Of a DNA stretch of 48,603 bases, positions 36,746 to 44,494 are shown one piece after another. The stretch's first letter is position 1. Every line of letters begins with the position of its first letter. Source of the DNA: Bacteroides sp. CAG:1076 (GTDB lineage: Bacteria; Bacteroidota; Bacteroidia; Bacteroidales; Bacteroidaceae); the NCBI GenBank assembly GCA_000436795.1, contig HF993256.1, positions 8,168 through 56,770 of the forward strand. The letters run 5' to 3'. Under the pieces are notes generated by a model, which made no database searches, was not told the origin of the DNA, and saw only the letters and a program-made list of their open reading frames with translations. The position numbers were made by a program, and so were the translations under genes.

Positions 36746-36806
36746 ATAATGCAGACTTTCATTCAGAAAAATCTAAGTGGCTGAATGACAATATAAAGGC
36801 TTCTCT

Positions 36807-36837
36807 TTTGAAAGCTCTGCTTCTGTGAATAAATTTG
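36807..36837 (+). promoter_or_regulatory. Orphan promoter in the nqr upstream interval
   Basis: TTTG (36807-36810), a 19-bp spacer, then TAAATTTG (36830-36837) followed by T. This is a near-perfect Bacteroides promoter with a predicted start near 36844. No gene begins within 450 bp. Confidence 0.62.
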
Positions 36838-36843
36838 TGCTGA

Positions 36844-37043
36844 TGTTTTCTGAAAATTTGTACAAAAAATAAAATCTTTTGTACAAATTTTCAGTAACAC
36901 GTGCCGAAGATTTTTCTACTCCTGACGGGATGATGATTAAAATCTATTGTTGTCCCTCTTTTCGTGGCAAGGCGTTTCGGAAAAACGCCTTCTTCTGCTT
37001 TTCGAAACCTTGCTGGTGAAATCACTTTTCAGCTAAATTTTTA
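36844..37043 (+). ncRNA. Candidate small RNA or long leader (unproven)
   Basis: A stretch of about 200 nt between the orphan promoter and a weak hairpin with an AAATTTTTAT tail. It contains a long 5' hairpin (36850-36894) and a second region where 36967-36979 can pair either with 36982-36991 or with 37003-37013. It has no ORF. This is inferred from sequence only; it could equally be part of a long nqr leader. Confidence 0.3.
36850..36894. repeat. Dispersed dyad element, copy 2 (two TTTGTACAAA boxes)
   Basis: Perfect 18-bp inverted repeat (36850-36867 with 36877-36894) with a 9-nt centre. The GTAC cores at 36860 and 36881 are 21 bp apart, as in the copy at 16761-16797, to which it is related in inverted orientation. 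It starts about 6 bp after the predicted start of the orphan promoter. Confidence 0.8.
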
Positions 37044-37227
37044 TAATTCTTGTCAAATGGTTCTAAACGAGAAATGCTCGCAAATCAGTCTGAAAACAGT
37101 CGGATTTGATGGAGTGTAAAATAATCAAAATTGCTCTCTGTATATTACAAAATGAAGACAAAATGCGGTTTTTTGTAACTTATAAACAATTATATAAAGA
37201 ATTTTTTCCGTAATAACCCGCTTGAAA

Positions 37228-37260
37228 TTGTTTATTTCCATTCTTTTTTATTTAATTTTG
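37228..37260 (+). promoter_or_regulatory. Promoter of the nqr operon
   Basis: TTG (37228-37230), a 22-bp spacer, then TAATTTTG (37253-37260) followed by C. The ATG of nqrA is 36 bp downstream. Confidence 0.68.
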
Positions 37261-37296
37261 CAGTCAAATTTATAAAACCATTTTTTATAACCCAAT

Positions 37297-38646
37297 ATGG
37301 CTAATTTAATAAAATTGCGTAAAGGTCTTGACATTAACCTGAAAGGCAAGGCGACTGCTGAAGTGGTAGCTGTAAAAGAGCCGGGATTCTATGCGTTGAT
37401 TCCCGATGATTTTACAGGTGTAACACCTAAGGTCGTAGTGAAGGAACAGGAATATGTTATGGCCGGAGGACCCTTGTTTATTGACAAGAATCATCCTGAA
37501 GTGAAATTTGTTTCGCCCGTAAGCGGCGTAGTAACCAGTGTGGAGCGTGGAGCTCGCCGTAAAGTGATGAGCATTACGGTTGAAGCAGCTGCAGAACAGG
37601 ACTTCCAGGAGTTTGGCAAGAAAGACGTTGCCAAGATGGATGCCGCTGCAGTAAAGGAACTGTTGCTGGAAAGTGGTATGTTTGCTTTCTTCAGACAGCG
37701 TCCGTATGATGTCATTGCCGATCCTACAGTTGCTCCGAGAGCAATTTTCGTATCAGCGTTCGACAGCAATCCGCTTGCTCCTGATTTTGAATTTGCCCTG
37801 AAAGGTGAAGAAGCAAATTTCCAGACAGGACTTGATGCTTTGGCAAAAATTGCCAAGACTTACCTGAGTATTAGTGTAAAACAAAGTGCTGCAGCTCTGA
37901 CACAGGCTAAGAACGTGACTGTGACAGTGTTCGACGGACCTCATCCTGCAGGCAACGTAGGTGTACAGATTAACCACATTGCTCCTGTAAATAAAGGTGA
38001 AACCGTATGGACAATCGATCCGCAGGCTGTAATCTTTATCGGTCGTCTGCTGAATACCGGACGTGTAGACATGACTCGTACGGTTGCTGTAACAGGCTCT
38101 GAAGTGAAGAAGGCTGCTTATTGCAAGCTGAAAGTAGGTGCATGTCTGACAAATGTGTTTGCAGGCAATGTAACAACCGGTAAGGAACTGCGTTATATCA
38201 GCGGCAATGTCCTGACAGGTAAGCAGATTTCTGCCAACGGATTCCTTGGCGCATTCCATAGCCAGGTAACAGTTATTCCTGAAGGTAACGATGTACACGA
38301 AATGCTGGGATGGATCATGCCTCGTCTTGATCAGTTCAGCACCAGCCGCTCTTATTTCAGCTGGCTGATGGGTAAGAAGGAATACACACTGGATGCTCGT
38401 GTAAAAGGTGGCGAACGTCACATGATTATGTCTAACGAGTATGACAAGGTATTGCCGATGGACATCATGCCCGAATATTTGATAAAAGCAATCATTGCCG
38501 GAGATATTGACCGCATGGAACAACTGGGTATCTACGAAGTTGCTCCTGAAGACTTCGCTCTGTGTGAGTTCGTTTGCTCTTCTAAGATGGAATTGCAGCG
38601 TATCGTTCGCGAAGGACTGGATATGCTCCGTCGTGAAATGTGCTAA
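37297..38646 (+). CDS. nqrA: Na+-translocating NADH:quinone reductase subunit A
   Basis: A 449-residue subunit without bound prosthetic group, on the cytoplasmic side of the Nqr complex. It begins ANLIKLRKGLDINLKGKA, as is usual for NqrA. It shows the conserved FDSNPLAPD and FDGPHPAGNVGVQINHIAPV segments and the C-terminal ICEFVCSSKMELQ-type motif (CEFVCSSKMELQ). It is the first gene of a complete nqrABCDEF operon with its own promoter. The next gene starts 28 bp downstream. Confidence 0.96.
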   Translation: MANLIKLRKGLDINLKGKATAEVVAVKEPGFYALIPDDFTGVTPKVVVKEQEYVMAGGPLFIDKNHPEVKFVSPVSGVVTSVERGARRKVMSITVEAAAEQDFQEFGKKDVAKMDAAAVKELLLESGMFAFFRQRPYDVIADPTVAPRAIFVSAFDSNPLAPDFEFALKGEEANFQTGLDALAKIAKTYLSISVKQSAAALTQAKNVTVTVFDGPHPAGNVGVQINHIAPVNKGETVWTIDPQAVIFIGRLLNTGRVDMTRTVAVTGSEVKKAAYCKLKVGACLTNVFAGNVTTGKELRYISGNVLTGKQISANGFLGAFHSQVTVIPEGNDVHEMLGWIMPRLDQFSTSRSYFSWLMGKKEYTLDARVKGGERHMIMSNEYDKVLPMDIMPEYLIKAIIAGDIDRMEQLGIYEVAPEDFALCEFVCSSKMELQRIVREGLDMLRREMC

Positions 38647-38674
38647 TACTAACTAAAAGATTAATAGAATATAA

Positions 38675-39838
38675 ATGAAAGCGCTAAGAAATTATCTAGA
38701 TAAGATAAAGCCAAACTTTGAAGAGGGCGGCAAATATCATGCTTTTCGTTCTGTGTTCGATGGTTTCGAAACATTCTTGTTTGTTCCGAGTACTACTTCG
38801 AAGACAGGTACGCACATCCACGATGCGATTGATAGCAAACGTATCATGTCACTCGTGGTTATTGCATTGATTCCGGCACTGTTGTTCGGTATGTACAATG
38901 TCGGTTATCAGCATTATGTTCATGCAGGCATCAGCGGTAGCTTTATCGAAATGTTTGCTTACGGTTTCCTGGCTGTTCTGCCGAAAATTATTGTTTCTTA
39001 TGTAGTAGGTCTGGGAATCGAATTCGTCGTAGCACAATGGAAGAAGGAAGAAATTCAGGAAGGTTTCCTGGTTTCTGGTATGTTGATTCCGATGATTGTG
39101 CCTGTAGACTGTCCGTTGTGGATGCTTGCTGTTGCAACAGCATTCTCTGTTATCTTCGCTAAGGAAGTATTCGGTGGTACAGGTATGAATATCTTTAACC
39201 CGGCTTTGATTACTCGTGCATTCTTGTTCTTTGCTTATCCTACCAAGATGTCGGGTGATGCTGTATGGGTATCAGGTGACAGTATCTTCGGTCTGGGTAA
39301 GACTGTTGACGGACTGACTGCTGCAACTCCTCTGGGTGTTGCCAAGGTTGCTGAATGTCCTGCTTTCTCATGGGACATGGTTACTGGTCTGATTCCGGGT
39401 TCTATCGGTGAAACAAGCGTAATCGCCATCGCAATCGGTGCTGTTATCTTGTTGTGGACTGGTGTAGCAAGCTGGAAGACAATGTTGTCTGTGTTTGTTG
39501 GTGGAGCTGTAATGGGATGGATTTTCAATACGATTGGTCCTGATACCGGTGTTGCTCACATGCCGTGGTACGAACACTTGTGCTTGGGCGGCTTCTGCTT
39601 TGGTGCAGTGTTTATGGCTACTGACCCGGTAACTTCTTCACGTACAGAAAACGGTAAGTTTGTATATGGCTTCCTGATTGGTGCCATGGCAATCATTATC
39701 CGTGTATTGAATCCGGGTTATCCTGAAGGTATGATGCTGGCTATCCTGCTGATGAATATCTTTGCACCGCTGATCGACTACGTTGTAGTTCAGAACAATA
39801 TTTCTCGTCGTGCGAAACGTGCTATGTCTAACAAATAA
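38675..39838 (+). CDS. nqrB: Na+-translocating NADH:quinone reductase subunit B
   Basis: A 387-residue polytopic inner-membrane subunit that binds FMN covalently and takes part in Na+ translocation and quinone reduction. The FMN-threonine motif appears as VDGLTAATPLG with the modified residue predicted at T218. TGMNIFNPALITRAFLFFAYP and MATDPVTSSRTENGK are conserved across NqrB/RnfD proteins. About ten membrane helices are predicted. It starts 28 bp after nqrA and ends 14 bp before nqrC. Confidence 0.96.
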   Translation: MKALRNYLDKIKPNFEEGGKYHAFRSVFDGFETFLFVPSTTSKTGTHIHDAIDSKRIMSLVVIALIPALLFGMYNVGYQHYVHAGISGSFIEMFAYGFLAVLPKIIVSYVVGLGIEFVVAQWKKEEIQEGFLVSGMLIPMIVPVDCPLWMLAVATAFSVIFAKEVFGGTGMNIFNPALITRAFLFFAYPTKMSGDAVWVSGDSIFGLGKTVDGLTAATPLGVAKVAECPAFSWDMVTGLIPGSIGETSVIAIAIGAVILLWTGVASWKTMLSVFVGGAVMGWIFNTIGPDTGVAHMPWYEHLCLGGFCFGAVFMATDPVTSSRTENGKFVYGFLIGAMAIIIRVLNPGYPEGMMLAILLMNIFAPLIDYVVVQNNISRRAKRAMSNK

Positions 39839-39852
39839 AAACCGAATATACA

Positions 39853-40533
39853 ATGAATACTAATAGTAACTCTTATACTATCATTTATGCTTCGGTAATG
39901 GTTGTTATCGTAGCATTCTTGCTGGCTTTCGTTAACTCTTCTCTGCGCGATATTCAGGGAAAGAACGTAGAGCTTGATACAAAGAAGCAGATTCTCTCTT
40001 CACTGGGCATCAAGGATGTACAGGATGCAGAAGCTGAATTTGCCAAAGTTGTGAAATCTGATATGGTTGTTGCCGAAGACGGAACACTTACTCCGTATGA
40101 AGGTGCTTTTGTTACTGCATACGAAAAAGAATATAAGGAAAACGGTCGTGCTCACCTGTTCGTTTGCGAAATAGACGGTCAGACTAAATATGTCATTCCT
40201 GTTTACGGTGCCGGACTTTGGGGAGCTATCTGGGGATATGTTGCACTGAATGAAGATAAGAATTCTGTTTACGGAACTTATTTCTCTCATGCTTCAGAAA
40301 CTCCGGGTCTGGGAGCTGAGATTGCTACAGAACACTTCCAGAACGAATTTAAAGATAAAAATGTGATGGAGAATGGTGCCATCGGTCTGGGTGTTGTAAA
40401 GAATGGTAAGGTTGAAAAACCGGAATTCCAGGTAGATGGTATTTCCGGAGGTACAATTACTTCTCTTGCTGTAGACAAGATGCTGAAAGACTGTATGGGA
40501 CAATACACCAAGTTTTTAACTACTAACGAATAA
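39853..40533 (+). CDS. nqrC: Na+-translocating NADH:quinone reductase subunit C
   Basis: A 226-residue subunit with one N-terminal membrane helix (about 8-27) and a periplasmic FMN domain. The covalent FMN site is the threonine in DGISGGTITS, predicted T201. ASETPGLGAEIA and YGAGLWGAIWGYVAL are also typical. It lies between nqrB (14 bp) and nqrD (17 bp). An AGGAGG sequence for the next gene begins right after its stop codon. Confidence 0.96.
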   Translation: MNTNSNSYTIIYASVMVVIVAFLLAFVNSSLRDIQGKNVELDTKKQILSSLGIKDVQDAEAEFAKVVKSDMVVAEDGTLTPYEGAFVTAYEKEYKENGRAHLFVCEIDGQTKYVIPVYGAGLWGAIWGYVALNEDKNSVYGTYFSHASETPGLGAEIATEHFQNEFKDKNVMENGAIGLGVVKNGKVEKPEFQVDGISGGTITSLAVDKMLKDCMGQYTKFLTTNE

Positions 40534-40534
40534 A

Positions 40535-40542
40535 AGGAGGAG
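40535..40542 (+). promoter_or_regulatory. Strong Shine-Dalgarno site before nqrD
   Basis: AGGAGGAG, 8 bp before the nqrD ATG at 40551. It is the only full-strength SD I noticed in this window, where most starts have none. Confidence 0.7.
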
Positions 40543-40550
40543 ATAATAAT

Positions 40551-41189
40551 ATGGGAAGTTTATTTTCAGCTAAAAATAGAGAAGTATTTTCTACTCCGTT
40601 GGGTTTGAATAACCCGGTGACCGTACAGGTATTGGGTATCTGTTCTGCACTGGCAGTTACTTCTAAGTTGGAGCCTGCTATCGTAATGGGACTTTCTGTT
40701 ACCATTATTACAGCTTTCTCTAACGTTGTGATTTCGTTGATCCGTAAAACAATTCCTAACCGTATCCGTATTATCGTGCAGTTGGTTGTTGTTGCCGCAT
40801 TGGTAACTATTGTAAGTGAATTGTTGAAGGCTTTTGCTTACGATGTAAGTGTACAGTTGTCTGTATACGTTGGTCTGATTATTACCAACTGTATCCTGAT
40901 GGGACGTCTGGAAGCATTTGCCATGGCTAATGGTCCGTGGGAATCTTGTTTGGATGGTATCGGAAACGGTCTTGGATATGCAAAGATTCTGGTAATGGTT
41001 GCATTTATCCGTGAGTTGCTTGGTTCTGGTACATTGCTTGGTTTCAACATTCTGAACTATGATGCAATAAAGAGCGCTGGCTATGTAAACAATGGTTTGA
41101 TGCTGATGCCTCCTATGGCATTGATCATCGTAGCATGTCTTATTTGGTATCAGCGTGCTAAACACAAAGAATTGCAAGATAAAGAATAA
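40551..41189 (+). CDS. nqrD: Na+-translocating NADH:quinone reductase subunit D
   Basis: A 212-residue membrane subunit with about six helices, homologous to NqrE and RnfA/E. Together NqrD and NqrE bind an intramembrane [2Fe-2S] cluster. Typical segments are NPVTVQVLGICSALAVTSKLEPA, YVGLIITNCILMGRLEAFAM and FIRELLGSGTLLGF. The cysteine in the ITNCILMGR segment is a likely cluster ligand. Translation is probably driven by the strong SD site that overlaps the end of nqrC. A 75-bp gap to nqrE shows no hairpin. Confidence 0.95.
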   Translation: MGSLFSAKNREVFSTPLGLNNPVTVQVLGICSALAVTSKLEPAIVMGLSVTIITAFSNVVISLIRKTIPNRIRIIVQLVVVAALVTIVSELLKAFAYDVSVQLSVYVGLIITNCILMGRLEAFAMANGPWESCLDGIGNGLGYAKILVMVAFIRELLGSGTLLGFNILNYDAIKSAGYVNNGLMLMPPMALIIVACLIWYQRAKHKELQDKE

Positions 41190-41264
41190 TAGTTATTCAA
41201 TGAAGGACTTGTTCGTAGGCGGGGTTTTCTCGTTTTGCGGAAGGTTCTCAATTAAAACAAGATT

Positions 41265-41888
41265 ATGGAACATTTTATAAGTTTATTAGTCCGCTCTATC
41301 TTTGTGGACAATATGATTTTTGCATTCTTCTTGGGTATGTGTTCATATCTGGCTGTATCGAAGAATGTAAAGACCGCACTGGGACTGGGTATTGCCGTTA
41401 CCTTCGTGCTGGTGGTTACACTGCCGGTGAACTATCTGCTCCAGACTAAGGTGCTGGCTGCTGATGGTATTCTGGGTATCGATTTGAGCTTCTTGAGCTT
41501 CATCCTCTTTATTGCCGTGATTGCCGCTATTGTACAGTTGGTTGAAATGATCGTAGAACGTTTCAGTCCTTCACTGTATGCTTCACTGGGTATATTCTTG
41601 CCGTTGATTGCTGTAAACTGTGCTATCATGGGTGCTTCACTGTTCATGCAGCAGCGTATCAACCTGACTCCGTCGGACTCTAAGTTCATCGGTGATGTAT
41701 GGGATTCAATTTCTTATGCATTGGGTTCAGGTCTGGGCTGGTTGCTGGCTATTGTGGGCTTGGCTGCTATTCGTGAAAAGATGGCTTACTCTGATGTACC
41801 TGCTCCGTTGAGAGGCTTGGGTATCACATTTATCACTGTAGGTCTGATGGCAATGGCATTTATGTGTTTCTCTGGTTTGAACATCTAA
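41265..41888 (+). CDS. nqrE: Na+-translocating NADH:quinone reductase subunit E
   Basis: A 207-residue membrane subunit with six helices, the inverted-topology partner of NqrD. Family motifs include [23 protein letters not shown] [35 protein letters not shown] and [18 protein letters not shown]. The cysteines at MCSYL and VNCAIMG are the expected [2Fe-2S] ligands. It starts 75 bp after nqrD, the longest gap in the operon, and ends 17 bp before nqrF. Confidence 0.95.
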   Translation: MEHFISLLVRSIFVDNMIFAFFLGMCSYLAVSKNVKTALGLGIAVTFVLVVTLPVNYLLQTKVLAADGILGIDLSFLSFILFIAVIAAIVQLVEMIVERFSPSLYASLGIFLPLIAVNCAIMGASLFMQQRINLTPSDSKFIGDVWDSISYALGSGLGWLLAIVGLAAIREKMAYSDVPAPLRGLGITFITVGLMAMAFMCFSGLNI

Positions 41889-41905
41889 TAGGAAAGGAAT
41901 AGACA

Positions 41906-43174
41906 ATGGATATGAATTTTATTTTAGCAAGCATTGGAGTATTCCTGGTGACTATTCTGGTGCTGGTAGTCATCTTGCTGGTGGCAAAGAAGTTTCTCGT
42001 TGCTTCCGGTAATGTAAAATTGACTATCAACGGCGATAAAGAAATGGAAGTAGAGTCTGGCTCTACATTGCTGAATACATTGGCTGTAAACGGAGTGTTT
42101 TTGCCATCTGCTTGTGGTGGTAAGGGCTCTTGCGGACAGTGTAAATGTCAGGTCGTAGAAGGTGGAGGAGAAATCCTGCCTTCTGAAGTGAGCCACTTCA
42201 GCCGCAAACAGCAGAAAGACCACTGGCGTCTGGGCTGTCAGGTGAAGGTGAAAGGTGACTTGTCTATCAAGGTACCTGAATCTGTAATGGGCGTAAAAGA
42301 ATACGAATGTACGGTTATCTCTAACAAGAACGTGGCTACCTTTATCAAGGAATTCAAGGTGCAGTTGCCTAAGGGTGCTCACATGGACTTTATTCCGGGT
42401 TCTTATGCTCAGATTAAGATTCCTAAATATGAAATGGATTATGACAAGGATATCGATAAAGATCTTATCGGTAAGGAATACTTGCCTTCATGGGAGAAAT
42501 TCGGTTTGTTTAAGCTGAAATGTAAAAACGAGGAAGAAACAATCCGTGCTTACTCAATGGCTAACTATCCGGCTGAAGGTGATGTGTTCATGTTGACCGT
42601 TCGTATCGCTACTCCGCCGTTCAAACCAGACCGTAGCGGATTTATGGATGTAATGCCGGGTATCGCTTCTTCTTATATCTTTACCCTGAAACCAGGTGAT
42701 AAGGTATTGATGAGTGGTCCTTACGGTGACTTCCACCCGATCTTCAACTCTAAGAAGGAAATGATCTGGGTAGGTGGTGGTGCCGGTATGGCTCCGCTTC
42801 GTGCACAGATTATGCATATGACTCGTACTCTGAATACGAGAGATCGTGAACTTCATTACTTCTACGGTGCTCGTGCATTGAATGAAGTATTCTATCTGCA
42901 AGACTTCTTGCAGTTGGAAAAGGACTTCTCGAATTTCCACTTCCATTTGGCACTCGACCGTCCGGATCCGGCAGCCGATGCAGCGGGCGTGAAGTATACT
43001 CCGGGATTCGTTCATCAGGTTATGTACAACACTTACCTGAAAGATCACGAAGCTCCAGAAGACATCGAATACTACATGTGTGGTCCTGGTCCGATGTCAA
43101 AAGCTGTGGTTAACATGCTTGATAGCCTGGGCGTAGAAAGCTCTTCTATCATGTATGATAACTTCGGCGGATAA
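41906..43174 (+). CDS. nqrF: Na+-translocating NADH:quinone reductase subunit F
   Basis: A 422-residue NADH-oxidising subunit that feeds electrons into the complex. It has one N-terminal membrane helix (about 5-27) and a ferredoxin domain with [2Fe-2S] ligands C70, C76, C79 and C111 (CGGKGSCGQC ... LGC). The FAD motif is RAYSMANYP. The NADH-binding motifs are GGGAGMAPLRA and YYMCGPGPMSKAV. The C-terminus SIMYDNFGG is typical. It ends the operon, followed by a bidirectional terminator. Confidence 0.97.
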   Translation: MDMNFILASIGVFLVTILVLVVILLVAKKFLVASGNVKLTINGDKEMEVESGSTLLNTLAVNGVFLPSACGGKGSCGQCKCQVVEGGGEILPSEVSHFSRKQQKDHWRLGCQVKVKGDLSIKVPESVMGVKEYECTVISNKNVATFIKEFKVQLPKGAHMDFIPGSYAQIKIPKYEMDYDKDIDKDLIGKEYLPSWEKFGLFKLKCKNEEETIRAYSMANYPAEGDVFMLTVRIATPPFKPDRSGFMDVMPGIASSYIFTLKPGDKVLMSGPYGDFHPIFNSKKEMIWVGGGAGMAPLRAQIMHMTRTLNTRDRELHYFYGARALNEVFYLQDFLQLEKDFSNFHFHLALDRPDPAADAAGVKYTPGFVHQVMYNTYLKDHEAPEDIEYYMCGPGPMSKAVVNMLDSLGVESSSIMYDNFGG

Positions 43175-43194
43175 TCTGACAAGTTTCTAAACAC

Positions 43195-43237
43195 TAATAA
43201 AAAAAGCCTTTGATGTAAGTCAAAGGCTTTTTTTATT
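43195..43237. terminator. Bidirectional terminator between nqrF and the lipoprotein gene
   Basis: An A-run, an AGCCTTTGA stem, a 6-nt loop (43214-43219), the matching TCAAAGGCT arm and a T-run. It works in both directions for these convergent genes. Confidence 0.92.
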
Positions 43238-43246
43238 AATAGATAT

Positions 43247-43633
43247 TTATTCTTTCTCCATTTCTATATTATAAATAACCGGATCATATTTGTTGATTTT
43301 TCCTGTACCTAAGTCAATCAAGAATCCTGGCCAGAATAATATATTCCACAATGATTTTGCATTGAAAGCCGATTCTATGACAAAAGGAGTGTTTTTATAA
43401 CCCTCTTTCTTGGCTATAATGGTTTTATCGGAAAGTTTCTTCTTTAACTTGATTGTAGTAGATTCTCCTTCTTTGATTTCTGCAAGTTTTACATTATTTG
43501 TTGCATCATACAGTTTGATTCCATTTTCTCCTGTAATGGTTATGGGCTGTTGCGAACTGGAGAAGATACTCATACATGATGACAGTCCTAATAGAGGAAT
43601 TGCCAGCGTTAATAAAATAACATGTTTCTTCAT
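43247..43633 (-). CDS. Small lipoprotein with PEGA-like fold
   Basis: A 128-residue predicted lipoprotein. The lipobox LSSC gives acylated C20. The mature part (ITITGENGIKLYDATNNVKLAEIKEGESTTI, IIAKKEGYKNTPFVI) has the strand pattern of PEGA-like carbohydrate-surface domains. The C-terminal NILFWPGFLIDLGTGKINKYDP includes a hydrophobic patch. The function is unknown. A longer frame starts at 43690, but it lacks a signal peptide at its N-terminus and begins upstream of the predicted transcription start, so ATG 43633 is preferred. Confidence 0.75.
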   Translation of the reverse strand: MKKHVILLTLAIPLLGLSSCMSIFSSSQQPITITGENGIKLYDATNNVKLAEIKEGESTTIKLKKKLSDKTIIAKKEGYKNTPFVIESAFNAKSLWNILFWPGFLIDLGTGKINKYDPVIYNIEMEKE

Positions 43634-43660
43634 ATTGACTTCTTTTGGTTTTATTGTATG

Positions 43661-43692
43661 CAAAAATAGGATATTTTTAAGGTTTGTCAAAA
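43661..43692 (-). promoter_or_regulatory. Promoter of the small lipoprotein
   Basis: On the minus strand: TTTTG (43692-43688), a 19-bp spacer, then TATTTTTG (43668-43661) followed by C. The predicted start is near 43654, about 20 bp before the ATG. Confidence 0.78.
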
Positions 43693-43868
43693 CGGTGATG
43701 CTCCTTTTGGGGAAGTGTATTGTTGTGGGTAAGCAATAATCTTCAATATGGGAACTTTATGTATATGATTTTGCTGTGTATCGCATTTCAAAAAGTCAAT
43801 GATTTAATTGAAATAATAACTTGATGTTACAAAAGTGTTGCATTGATACCTGTTATGATATGGTTCGT

Positions 43869-43882
43869 TTGATTTATATCAA
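43869..43882. promoter_or_regulatory. FNR/CRP-like palindrome
   Basis: TTGATTTATATCAA, an exact TTGAT-N4-ATCAA dyad. Its centre lies about 81 bp upstream of the start predicted from the promoter at 43919-43951. Binding is not shown. Confidence 0.4.
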
Positions 43883-43918
43883 TAAATGATATGTGTAATG
43901 CATTTTTAAGTAGATTCA

Positions 43919-43951
43919 TTTGTATGTTGTAGAATATATTTTCTACCTTTG
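43919..43951 (+). promoter_or_regulatory. Promoter of the small secreted protein
   Basis: TTTG (43919-43922), a 21-bp spacer, then TACCTTTG (43944-43951) followed by T. The predicted leader is about 90 nt. Confidence 0.75.
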
Positions 43952-44046
43952 TTGCGGTAAAAGGATTGAGCTCAAGCTAAACTAGATTTAATAAGTATAA
44001 GTATTTAAGGTAACAAAGTTTTTAGGTAACATTAAAATTAGGTATT

Positions 44047-44412
44047 ATGAGAAAATTAGGATTTACATTAGTAGCGGCATTGACTTTTTCTGTTTCTGTA
44101 TTTGCTAACGGTGCAAATGATACAATTAAGGTTACTGAAAAATGGGATGGCGCTATTAACAAGGCGAAATTGACACAGTATTTGAAACTTTCTTCTCAGC
44201 AGCATGAAGAAGTTGCTAATATTTGCGACTATTTTCAGGAACAGATGAAAGTGGCAAACAACTCAAAGAAAGACAGTGATCAGAAGATACGTAATGCGGT
44301 TTACGGAAATCTGAAGCTGATGAAAGGTACTTTGACTGAAAAGCAGTACAGCGATTATTTGCGCCTGATGGCAATGACATTACGCAATAAGGGTATTGAT
44401 ATTGAGAAATAA
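44047..44412 (+). CDS. Small secreted helical protein of unknown function
   Basis: A 121-residue protein with a signal peptide (about 1-20, ending VFA-NGAN). The mature ~100 residues are highly helical and charged. Two segments resemble each other: KLTQYLKLSSQQHEEVANICDYF and GTLTEKQYSDYLRLMAMTL. The L-S/T-x-x-Q pattern recalls LTXXQ/Spy-like periplasmic proteins, but I do not recognise a specific family. It is monocistronic, with a long leader, a strong promoter, an FNR-like site upstream and a terminator downstream. Expression could therefore be high and condition-dependent. Confidence 0.7.
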   Translation: MRKLGFTLVAALTFSVSVFANGANDTIKVTEKWDGAINKAKLTQYLKLSSQQHEEVANICDYFQEQMKVANNSKKDSDQKIRNAVYGNLKLMKGTLTEKQYSDYLRLMAMTLRNKGIDIEK

Positions 44413-44430
44413 TACAAGCGTTATATAAAG

Positions 44431-44486
44431 AATCACCCCGGACAGACAATATACTTGTTTTGTTCGGGGTGATTTGTTTTTTTATC
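44431..44486 (+). terminator. Intrinsic terminator after the small secreted protein
   Basis: A 14-bp stem with one wobble (44431-44444 with 44461-44474) followed by TGTTTTTTTATC. Confidence 0.85.
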
Positions 44487-44494
44487 TCTTCAGG

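Larger units (their letters stand above)
36710..37296. other. 587-bp gene-free interval upstream of nqrA
   Basis: No ORF of useful length is seen. In order it holds the susD terminator (36712-36745), a good promoter (36807-36837), an 18-bp dyad (36850-36894), alternative hairpins (36967-37013), a weak end hairpin (37012-37043), a small CAAATC...GATTTG hairpin (37081-37108) and the nqrA promoter (37228-37260). Confidence 0.7.
43634..44046. other. Divergent intergenic region with two promoters and an FNR-like box
   Basis: 413 bp without a gene. It holds the minus-strand promoter of the lipoprotein (43661-43692), an FNR-like palindrome (43869-43882) and the plus-strand promoter (43919-43951) of the small secreted protein. 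The last ~90 bp are the implied leader. Confidence 0.65.

Noticed and set aside
37753..38523. 256-codon antisense frame over nqrA
   Set aside because: Cys/Tyr/His-rich shadow of a clear nqrA; no motif and no promoter.
43634..43690. Longer start for the small lipoprotein
   Set aside because: It would put 19 residues before a perfect lipoprotein signal peptide and begins upstream of the predicted transcription start.
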